7,914 bases of DNA from Collinsella aerofaciens (lineage in GTDB: Bacteria; Actinomycetota; Coriobacteriia; Coriobacteriales; Coriobacteriaceae), in assembly GCA_008671285.1 (NCBI GenBank), contig RPYR01000234.1, positions 1-7,914 of the forward strand, given 5' to 3'. Both the position numbers and the translations under genes were made by a program. The notes under the pieces are model-generated. The model saw nothing but the letters and a program-made list of their open reading frames with translations, did no database searches and was not told the DNA's origin. Below, piece by piece: positions 1 through 6,146 of the stretch (its first letter is position 1; each line of letters begins with the position of its first letter).

Positions 1-1574
1 CCCATAAGATCGTTGTCGGCAAACTTAAATCCGGGACGCTCGTCACGATCATCGCCGCCGATCTCAATACCCTCGGCGCACAGGCCCTCGACGATTTGGT
101 CGCAAACGGTAGCGCACTCCTCCTTCTTGGGATCGAGCGGAATCACCGCGACCTCGTACGGGGCAACGGAGACCGGCCAGACGATACCGTGCTCGTCGTT
201 GTGCTGCTCCACGACGGCAGCGAGCGAGCGGGACACACCAACGCCGTAGCAGCCCATGATGAGCGGCTTCTCCTTGCCGTCCTCGTCCATAAAGGTGGCA
301 CCCATGGCCTCGGAATACTTGGTGCCCAGCTGGAAGACCTGAGAGACCTCGATGCCGCGGGCAGCGGAAAGCGGCTTGCCGCAGTGCGGGCAGGGGTCGC
401 CGGCGACAACGGTGACCAGATCGGCCCACTCATCGACGGTAAAATCGCGCTCGGGGCAGGCACCGGTAAAGTGATAATCGACCTCGTTGGCACCGCAGGC
501 CCACTGCTTAGACTCGCGCAGGCTCTCGTCGCAGACCAGACGAATGCCCTCGGGCAGGTTAACCGGTCCGATAAAGCCCTTGTGCAGACCGTAGGTCTGG
601 AGCTCCTCATCGGTCATCATGCGATAACCCTTGCCAAAGACATGCTCGGCCTTGCAGTCATTGAGCTCATGATCGCCCGGAACAATGGCCACGACTGGCT
701 TGCCCTCGGCATCGATGAGAGCCAAGGACTTGCGCGTGCCGTTCTCGGGGAAGCCGAAGAACTTTGCAACGGCCTCGATGGTGCCCATGCCCGGAGTCTC
801 GACCTTGGTGAGTGTACCGTCGCCAGGACCCTCGGTCACAACGACCTTGGTGCTTGCGGCCTCATCGTCGGCAGCGAAGCCGCAATCGTCGCAGTAGACC
901 AGCGAAGCCTCGCCAGCGTCGGCCAAAGCCATGTACTCAACGGAGGTATCGCCACCGATCTCACCAGAGTCGGCAACAACAGGCAGGGCCTTGATGTAGC
1001 AGCGCTCGCAGATGTTAGCGTAGGCCTGCTTCATCTTGTCGTACTCCTCCTGCAGGCTCTCCTGCGTGGCGGAGAAGCTGTAGGCGTCCTTCATGATGAA
1101 CTCGCGACCGCGCATCAGGCCAAAGCGGGGACGGAACTCGTCGCGGAACTTGTCCTGAATGTGGTACAGGTTGACGGGCAGCTGCTTGTAGGAACGCAGC
1201 TCATTGCGAACCAAGGCGGTCACGGTCTCCTCGTGCGTGGGGCCCAGCACGAACTCGCGGCCGTGGCGGTCATCAAAGCGCACAAGCTCCTTGCCATAGG
1301 CGTCGATGCGGCCGGACTCGCGCCACAACTCGGCGTCGACCATGATAGGCATCATAAGTTCCTGGGCTCCGGCAGCGTCCATCTCGTCGCGCACGATGTT
1401 CTCGATCTTGCGGATCGAGCGCCAAGCAAGCGGCAGATAGGAATACAGGCCGGCGGCCTCCTTGCGAATCATGCCGGCACGGAGCAGCAGGCGGTGACTG
1501 GCGAGCTCAGCGTCCGCCGGATCCTCTTTAAGCGTCGGCGCATAGAGCTTAGACATATACATTGCTCGGGTCAT
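1..1574 (-). CDS. proS: Prolyl-tRNA synthetase, bacterial type with editing domain; 3' end outside window
   Basis: ProS attaches proline to tRNA-Pro in the cytoplasm. The window holds 524 full codons; about 45-50 residues of the C-terminal anticodon-binding domain are cut off, judging from the roughly 570-residue bacterial form. Class II features are visible: LRAGMIRKEAAGLYSYLP (31-48), GPTHEE (111-116), motif 2 around FRDEFRPRFGLMRGREF (143-159) and motif 3 GCYGVGVSRSLAAVVEQ (441-457). Between motifs 2 and 3 lies the YbaK-like editing insertion (about 235-380), with K282 in the place of the catalytic lysine, GDHELN (300-305) and GANEVDYHFTG (361-371); it is expected to remove Ala wrongly charged to tRNA-Pro. 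Two CxxC pairs (C228/C231 and C395/C398) flank the insertion. The start ATG at 1574 directly follows the ispG stop and has GAGGAG at 1581-1586 with a 6-nt spacer. Later in-frame ATGs at 1562 and 1556 are less well placed. Confidence 0.97.
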   Translation of the reverse strand, partial: MTRAMYMSKLYAPTLKEDPADAELASHRLLLRAGMIRKEAAGLYSYLPLAWRSIRKIENIVRDEMDAAGAQELMMPIMVDAELWRESGRIDAYGKELVRFDDRHGREFVLGPTHEETVTALVRNELRSYKQLPVNLYHIQDKFRDEFRPRFGLMRGREFIMKDAYSFSATQESLQEEYDKMKQAYANICERCYIKALPVVADSGEIGGDTSVEYMALADAGEASLVYCDDCGFAADDEAASTKVVVTEGPGDGTLTKVETPGMGTIEAVAKFFGFPENGTRKSLALIDAEGKPVVAIVPGDHELNDCKAEHVFGKGYRMMTDEELQTYGLHKGFIGPVNLPEGIRLVCDESLRESKQWACGANEVDYHFTGACPERDFTVDEWADLVTVVAGDPCPHCGKPLSAARGIEVSQVFQLGTKYSEAMGATFMDEDGKEKPLIMGCYGVGVSRSLAAVVEQHNDEHGIVWPVSVAPYEVAVIPLDPKKEECATVCDQIVEGLCAEGIEIGGDDRDERPGFKFADNDLM

Positions 1575-2657
1575 TTATTTCTCCTCGATAAGCTTGTCGA
1601 CCTCTGCCATAAGCGCGTCGACAATTTGGTCCTCAGCTACTTTACCAATGATCTGGCCATGCGAAAAGAGCAAAGCCTGACCACGTCCGCAAGCAACGCC
1701 CAGGTCGGCATCAGAAGCCTCACCGGGGCCATTAACGGCACATCCCATCACGGCGATCGAAAGCGGCGCGGAGTAGTTCTTAAGCCGCTCAGTGACCTCC
1801 TCGGCGATGGGAATGAGGTTAACCTGGCAGCGGGCGCACGTGGGGCACGAGACAATCTCGGGGCCACGGCGACGCAGGCCCAGCGACTGCAGAATACCCC
1901 AGGCAACCGGCGGTTCCTCAACCGGATCAGCCGTGAGCGACACACGCATGGTGTCGCCAATGCCTTCGGAAAGCAAGATACCCAAGCCTGCAGAGCTCTT
2001 GATGGTGCCCTGGAGCTTGGTCCCCGCCTCCGTCACGCCCAGGTGAAGCGGAACGTGGGGAATCTCACGCGACAGGGCTCGATAGGTATCGAGCGTCGTT
2101 TGCACGCTATGGGCCTTGGCCGAAAGCACAATGTTCGTAAAGCCGCGGTCCTCAAAGTGCTTGACGAAGCGCTCGCTCGACATCACGAGCTTCTCGGGCT
2201 GCGTGAGGTCGTCGCGCTCGGCGATATCCTGCTCAAGCGAGCCCGCGTTCACGCCAATGCGAATCGCGCACCCAGCGGCGCCCGCAGCATCGATCACGGC
2301 ATCGACCTTGGCCCAATCGCCGATATTGCCGGGATTGATGCGCAGCTTGGCGGCACCGGCCTCAACGGCACCAATGGCGAGCTTATGGTTAAAGTGAATA
2401 TCGGCGACGATCGGAACCGGGGACTCAGCACAGATGGTGCGGAAACCCTCAAGCGCGGCCTCGGTGGGCACGCTCACACGCACGATATCGCAGCCAGCCT
2501 GCGCCAACGCGCACACTTGCGCAAGCGTTGCCTGGGCGTCAGCGGTATCGGTGCAGGTCATGGATTGGACCACCACCGGCGCGCCGCCACCGCTCTGCAC
2601 ACCGCCCACATGCACGGGGCGCGTCAACTCGCGAGGCAAAGGATGGGATAAAGACAA
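1575..2657 (-). CDS. ispG: 4-hydroxy-3-methylbut-2-en-1-yl diphosphate synthase (IspG/GcpE)
   Basis: IspG is a [4Fe-4S] enzyme that reductively opens the cyclic diphosphate MEcPP to HMBPP, the next-to-last MEP pathway step. With a TTG start at 2657 the product is 360 residues. The N-terminal TIM-barrel part contains the VHVGGVQSGGGAPVVVQSMT segment (about 15-34), TDTAD, VRVSVPTE (59-66), ADIHFNHKLA (85-94), RINPGNIG (106-113) and IRIGVNAGSLE. The C-terminal cluster-binding part has cysteines C271 and C274 (SCPTC), C306 (MGCAVNGPGE) and E313, with the same spacing as the E. coli cluster ligands. An extra C277 sits nearby. The frame stays open to an ATG at 2744, but that would overlap the protease gene by 74 nt with no family homology in the added residues. 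TTG 2657 has AGGGGAG at 2666-2672 with an 8-nt spacer. The GTG at 2666 lies inside that site. The stop directly abuts the proS ATG. Confidence 0.97.
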   Translation of the reverse strand: MSLSHPLPRELTRPVHVGGVQSGGGAPVVVQSMTCTDTADAQATLAQVCALAQAGCDIVRVSVPTEAALEGFRTICAESPVPIVADIHFNHKLAIGAVEAGAAKLRINPGNIGDWAKVDAVIDAAGAAGCAIRIGVNAGSLEQDIAERDDLTQPEKLVMSSERFVKHFEDRGFTNIVLSAKAHSVQTTLDTYRALSREIPHVPLHLGVTEAGTKLQGTIKSSAGLGILLSEGIGDTMRVSLTADPVEEPPVAWGILQSLGLRRRGPEIVSCPTCARCQVNLIPIAEEVTERLKNYSAPLSIAVMGCAVNGPGEASDADLGVACGRGQALLFSHGQIIGKVAEDQIVDALMAEVDKLIEEK

Positions 2658-2665
2658 TCCAAACA

Positions 2666-2672
2666 CTCCCCT
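2666..2672 (-). promoter_or_regulatory. Ribosome binding site that fixes the ispG TTG start
   Basis: On the minus strand AGGGGAG runs from 2672 to 2666 and shares bases with the TAG stop of the protease gene (2673-2671). It is 8 nt from TTG at 2657-2655, good spacing, whereas the other in-frame candidates (ATG 2744, GTG 2666) have no suitable site. Conserved IspG sequence begins about 14 residues after this TTG. The arrangement suggests that ispG is translated by ribosomes that have just finished the protease. Confidence 0.75.
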
Positions 2673-4032
2673 ACAGGATAAATCGAAGGACGTCGGAACG
2701 AAGCATATAGACAAACAGCAGCGCAAAGAGCGCGATGCCCACATAGCTCACAATCGTCTGGACCTTGAGCGGAAGCTCGCGGCCAGCAATCTTTTGAATG
2801 ATCTCGATGACCAGCTTGCCGCCATCGAGTGGTGGGATGGGCAGCAGGTTCATAAAGCCAAGCGAGAACGAAATGAGGGCGGCAAACGAAAGGAACGTGG
2901 CAGGGCCGGCAGCAGCAGCCTGTGAGGACATAACGCTAATGCCCACGATCGAAGAAGACTGATCGAGAATCTCCATCGTATGCTGCGGCTGGAGCAGGCG
3001 CATCACGCCCTCCGCTGTCTGCACGACACAGGAGAACGAAAGGCGAGCCGACGTGATGGGGTCTAAACGGACCACCTGCGTAGAGGCATACACACCTAGG
3101 CGCTCGTCCTCTTTGAGCGCAACCGAGGTCGAATGCTGCTTGCCGTCGCGCTCATACTCAATGGCGATATCGTCCTTACCGGCGGCCTTGCCGATGGCAT
3201 CGTAAACGTCCATCCAGGTAGAGCACGATACTCCGTCAACCGAAAGGATCGCGTCGCCGCCCTCGATACCCGCCTTGGCGGCAATAGACCCCTCGTCAAC
3301 CTGACCGATCACGTTGGTATCCATCGGCACGGTGACACCCGCAATAGAGTAGATGCTCATAAGCAGCAAAAAGCCCGTCAGGATATTGACGAGAATGCCC
3401 GCGAGCAGCATAAAGGCGCGCTTGAGAAAACCCTGGCCCAGATAGGTATGCGAACGCTCTTGCGCAAGGAACTCGGCTTCGCCGCACGGCAGCTCCCACA
3501 CATCGCCCTCGGTAGTCGCATGCTCTCGATCGAAACGGCGGCCGTCAAAGGTGGTGTAACCCGCCGCGTCTCGCGGCAGCGTCTGATACTTGGTGGGATA
3601 GTAGCTCGGCGAGGGCTTCTCCCCTTCCTCATACCAAGGCGCGATAGAGCCCCAACCCAAGAGCAAGGCGCATGCCTCGAGCACAACCTCCTCGGATAGC
3701 TCGAGCTCGACAGCAAGGTCGGCCACGGTCACGCGACCATGACGATAGATAGCCGCGAGCACGCGATCGGCACACGAGACGTCGGTCGGATCCATACCGC
3801 AGATGGCAGCGTAGCCACCCAGCAGCAGCGGGGTCACGCCAAACTTGGTTCCAATGCGACGCGACGTGTAATGGATGTCAAAGCGGCAAGGCAGGCCCAA
3901 AAAGAACTCGGTCACGCGGACGCCGCAGGCACGCGCCGCCAAAAAGTGGCCGCCCTCGTGCAAAAACACAAGGACGGAAAGCATCAGCAGGCCCCAAAAG
4001 ACCGATGAGAGAACGCTCAGAACAGTATCCAT
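2671..4032 (-). CDS. rseP: RIP metalloprotease (site-2 protease, RseP/RasP family) with winged-helix-like insert
   Basis: This M50-family protease cuts membrane proteins inside the bilayer; family members process anti-sigma factors, signal peptides and division proteins. In the 453-residue product, the first membrane segment (about 9-35) holds the zinc motif HEGGH (25-29). It is followed by LGGYAAICGM (71-80), an insert of about 110 residues (82-193), a second membrane segment with AGILVN (211-216), one PDZ domain (about 238-308, with GSIAAKAGIEGGDAI and VDGV), and the third segment with the metal-binding NLLPIPPLDGG (395-405). A last segment lies at about 427-445. One PDZ domain is as in Gram-positive RasP; E. 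coli RseP has two. The start is uncertain: I chose ATG 4032, because the in-frame TTG at 4047 directly abuts the only AAGGA (4048-4052), while that AAGGA is 15 nt from the ATG. The stop TAG forms part of the ispG ribosome binding site. Family assignment is firm; the substrate is unknown. Confidence 0.95.
   Translation of the reverse strand: MDTVLSVLSSVFWGLLMLSVLVFLHEGGHFLAARACGVRVTEFFLGLPCRFDIHYTSRRIGTKFGVTPLLLGGYAAICGMDPTDVSCADRVLAAIYRHGRVTVADLAVELELSEEVVLEACALLLGWGSIAPWYEEGEKPSPSYYPTKYQTLPRDAAGYTTFDGRRFDREHATTEGDVWELPCGEAEFLAQERSHTYLGQGFLKRAFMLLAGILVNILTGFLLLMSIYSIAGVTVPMDTNVIGQVDEGSIAAKAGIEGGDAILSVDGVSCSTWMDVYDAIGKAAGKDDIAIEYERDGKQHSTSVALKEDERLGVYASTQVVRLDPITSARLSFSCVVQTAEGVMRLLQPQHTMEILDQSSSIVGISVMSSQAAAAGPATFLSFAALISFSLGFMNLLPIPPLDGGKLVIEIIQKIAGRELPLKVQTIVSYVGIALFALLFVYMLRSDVLRFIL
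3454..3789 (-). other. Winged-helix-like insert domain within the site-2 protease
   Basis: Residues 82-193 of the protease lie between the conserved GGYAAICGM strand and the second membrane helix, where most family members have only a few tens of residues. Residues 85-135 read like a winged helix-turn-helix: an amphipathic helix (ADRVLAAIYRHG), a short strand, a helix with VADLAVELEL, a turn at LSEE, a recognition-like helix (VVLEACALLLG), then strand-like GSIAPWY and a wing-like EEGEKP. The rest (136-193) is polar and acidic with aromatic residues (YYPTKY, DVWELPCGEAEF). In family topology this loop is cytoplasmic. The fold is inferred from residue pattern only; binding to DNA, protein or nothing cannot be told. 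Confidence 0.5.
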
Positions 4033-4057
4033 AAAACGAAAAAGCAATCCTTATGGG

Positions 4058-5245
4058 TTAGGAACGGGTTGCGGCGAGCACCTGCGCAGCCTTTTCACGC
4101 GCCCATGCATCGATGTCGCGAAGCTGCTCAAACGAATCGACCGCCTGCATATCGTGGGAATCCATGCAGGATTCCACAATGCGATCGATATCGGTAAAGC
4201 TGCAGCCATCGTTCAGGAAGGCATCGACGGCGACCTCGTTGGCGGCATTGAGCACGCACGGCATGGTGCCACCCGTCTTGCCGGCACGTTCGGCCAGTGC
4301 CAGACAGCGGAAGGTATCCATGTCGGCAGCATCAAACGTGAGCTGACCCAGCTCGCGGAAATCGATACGAGGCGCCGGGGTATCCCAACGCTCGGGATAC
4401 GAGAACGCGAACTGGATGGGAATACGCATGTCGGAAGCACCGAGATGCGCCATCACGGAGCCGTCGGCGAACTCGACCATAGAGTGAATCTTGGACTGAC
4501 GCTGCACGACCACGTTAATGAAATCGAGGTCGCAGTTAAACAGATGCATGGCCTCAATGCGCTCCAGGCCCTTGTTCATGAGGGTGGCGGAGTCGATGGT
4601 GATCTTGGCACCCATGGCCCACGTGGGATGTGCGAGGGCATCGGCACGCGTCACGCGGTCGAGCTCGTCGCGGGTGCGGCCAAAGAACGGACCGCCCGAG
4701 CAGGTGAGCCAAATACAATGAGCCTCGCGTGGGTTCTCCCCCAGATAGCACTGGTAGATGGCGGAGTGCTCAGAGTCGACTGGAATAAGCTGGCCCGGTT
4801 GCGCCAACGGCATAAGCAAGTCGCCGCCGACGACGAGGGACTCCTTGTTGGCAAGGGCAAGACGCTTATTCGAGGTCAAGGCCGCATGGCTCGCCTCGAG
4901 ACCGGCGGCGCCCACAATAGCGACGAGCACGCAGTCGACATCGTCGCGACGCGCGAGCTCGCAAACCGCCTGCGCGCCAACGCCGAGCTTCGTTCCCTCG
5001 GGCAACTCCTGCAGCACGGCGTCATCGCCATGAGCGACATCGGCCACGGCAACCGCCGGAACCGAGAACTCGCGGGCAGCGGCAACGAGCTCGGAGGTAC
5101 TGGAGTTAACGGACAGCGCCGTCACCTGCAGGCGATCGGCATGCTGGCGGCACACATCGAGCGCCTGGGTGCCGATAGAGCCCGTACAACCCAGGATGGC
5201 AACACGGAGACGTCCATCGGGGCCATACGTCGTCTGGAAGGACAT
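4058..5245 (-). CDS. dxr: 1-deoxy-D-xylulose 5-phosphate reductoisomerase
   Basis: Dxr (IspC) converts DXP to MEP using NADPH and a divalent metal, the first committed step of the MEP isoprenoid pathway, and is the fosmidomycin target. The 395-residue product carries an N-terminal NADPH-binding GCTGSIGTQALDV (residues 19-31), LANKESLVVGG (131-141), the metal-site PVDSEHSAI (D157 and E159), the SGGPF loop (183-187), HPTW (206-209), and NKGLERIEA (224-232, with E228 and E231 as metal/substrate residues). HSMVEFADGSVMAHLGASD and the NAANEVAV segment of the C-terminal helical part follow. No key residue is missing. The ATG start overlaps the cdsA stop by one base (TAATG), with GGAGG at 5255-5259 and a 9-nt spacer. 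Its stop is followed after 25 nt by the proposed start of the site-2 protease gene. Presence of both dxr and ispG here shows the organism makes isoprenoids by the MEP route. Confidence 0.98.
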   Translation of the reverse strand: MSFQTTYGPDGRLRVAILGCTGSIGTQALDVCRQHADRLQVTALSVNSSTSELVAAAREFSVPAVAVADVAHGDDAVLQELPEGTKLGVGAQAVCELARRDDVDCVLVAIVGAAGLEASHAALTSNKRLALANKESLVVGGDLLMPLAQPGQLIPVDSEHSAIYQCYLGENPREAHCIWLTCSGGPFFGRTRDELDRVTRADALAHPTWAMGAKITIDSATLMNKGLERIEAMHLFNCDLDFINVVVQRQSKIHSMVEFADGSVMAHLGASDMRIPIQFAFSYPERWDTPAPRIDFRELGQLTFDAADMDTFRCLALAERAGKTGGTMPCVLNAANEVAVDAFLNDGCSFTDIDRIVESCMDSHDMQAVDSFEQLRDIDAWAREKAAQVLAATRS

Positions 5246-6144
5246 TACAGCACGCCTCCGATCATCAAAAGCAGCTGCGCGGTAATGCAGCCAAAGATAA
5301 GCGAATCGCTACGATCGAGCATGCCGCCGTGGCCCGGGATAAGGTTACCGGAATCCTTGACGCCCACACCGCGCTTGATGCGCGACTCGATGAGGTCTCC
5401 GATAACGCCCAGGACGGACACGACCACGCCGCACAGCAGCGCATAGGGCAGGCTGAGCTTGTAGAAGTGCGTCGCCCACAGGATGAGCCAAATCAAAACC
5501 GAGCCCAGGATGCCGCCGACAAACCCCTCCCAGCTCTTTTTGGGAGAGATCTTGGGAACCATCTTGTGCTTGCCGATACGGCTACCCACGATGTAGGCAA
5601 ACGAATCGGAGACCCAAAGGGACGCGCAAACGCCCACCGAAAGCAGGGCGCCGGCAAAACCGGGCACGGCATCGCGCAGCAGCACGATAGCCGACAGCAT
5701 AAAGCCAGTGTAGATGGGACCCATGAGCGTCACGGCCACATCAGAGATGCGGGTACGCGGCGACCAAACATACCAAATGCCCACAGCGAGCATCAGGGCA
5801 AAAAGCAGGGCATTCAGCAACATCGAATCGCCCAACGCCGACAGCGGAAAGAGTACGGCGGCAGCGATACCCATGCGCTCGTTAGCCATCTTGCCATCGA
5901 GCCTCGTCATACGGAAAAACTCATAGCAGCACAGGCCGCTCATGACGGAAACAAAGATGGCCGTGGGCACAATACCCAAAACCAGGCACAGGATAAAGAC
6001 AACGGCATAGACGATACCGGCGGCGGCACGGGTGATAAAGCCGGCAAGCCACGAACCGGTGCCATTCTTCGCTGCGGGCGCTCCCGCAGCGACAGCCTTG
6101 CGCTCAGATGTCTTGGGAGCAATTGCCTTGGGACGATCGGACAC
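5245..6144 (-). CDS. cdsA: Phosphatidate cytidylyltransferase (CDP-diglyceride synthase)
   Basis: CdsA is a multi-pass membrane enzyme that condenses CTP with phosphatidic acid to give CDP-diacylglycerol, the precursor of phosphatidylglycerol, cardiolipin and other phospholipids. The 299-residue product begins with about 30 polar Ala/Lys/Pro-rich residues, then has repeated hydrophobic segments (roughly 40-75, 92-128, 137-157, 163-178, 206-226, 233-251, 281-298). The family signature is clear at 254-280: S254, K257-R258, K263-D264, H272-G273-G274, D277-R278 and D280. Residue 279 is serine, where a hydrophobic residue is usual. Upstream are WVSDSFAYIVG (177-187) and ISPKKSWEGF (199-208), the other conserved CTP/metal region, and D250. 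The start is GTG at 6142-6144, supported by a strong GAGGAGG at 6152-6158 with a 7-nt spacer and 2 bases after the uppS stop. The stop overlaps the dxr ATG by one base. A GC-rich hairpin lies in its early codons and is listed separately. Confidence 0.95.
   Translation of the reverse strand: MSDRPKAIAPKTSERKAVAAGAPAAKNGTGSWLAGFITRAAAGIVYAVVFILCLVLGIVPTAIFVSVMSGLCCYEFFRMTRLDGKMANERMGIAAAVLFPLSALGDSMLLNALLFALMLAVGIWYVWSPRTRISDVAVTLMGPIYTGFMLSAIVLLRDAVPGFAGALLSVGVCASLWVSDSFAYIVGSRIGKHKMVPKISPKKSWEGFVGGILGSVLIWLILWATHFYKLSLPYALLCGVVVSVLGVIGDLIESRIKRGVGVKDSGNLIPGHGGMLDRSDSLIFGCITAQLLLMIGGVL
6069..6092 (-). repeat. Perfect inverted repeat (10-bp stem, 4-nt loop) in the 5' end of cdsA
   Basis: TCGCTGCGGG at 6069-6078 and its exact reverse complement CCCGCAGCGA at 6083-6092 flank a 4-base loop. 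In the mRNA this would be a very stable GC-rich hairpin about 52-76 nt downstream of the cdsA GTG start. It encodes the Ala/Gly/Pro-rich part of the N-terminal polar leader. No U-run follows on either strand, so it does not look like an intrinsic terminator. It could slow translation, be an RNA processing site, or simply be a by-product of GC-rich Ala codons; the structure is certain, the role is not. Confidence 0.6.
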
Positions 6145-6146
6145 GA

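Noticed and set aside
396..407. 12-bp palindrome GTCGCCGGCGAC within proS
   Set aside because: Short GC-rich palindromes are expected by chance at this base composition, it lies in coding sequence, and no second copy was noticed.
2658..2744. Extension of ispG to an upstream in-frame ATG at 2744
   Set aside because: It would overlap the protease gene by 74 nt, adds Cys- and Arg-rich residues unlike any IspG N-terminus, and has no suitable ribosome binding site, whereas TTG 2657 has one.
3875..5446. 523-codon plus-strand open frame opposite dxr and the flanking genes
   Set aside because: Its codons are exactly antiparallel to dxr codons, it has no recognisable domain, and dxr on the other strand has every expected catalytic motif. 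It is a shadow created by GC-rich codon use.
5526..5546. Inverted repeat CTCCCA / TGGGAG within cdsA
   Set aside because: The stem is only 6 bp with an 8-nt loop and lies in codons for the conserved SPKKSWEGF motif, so protein constraint explains it.
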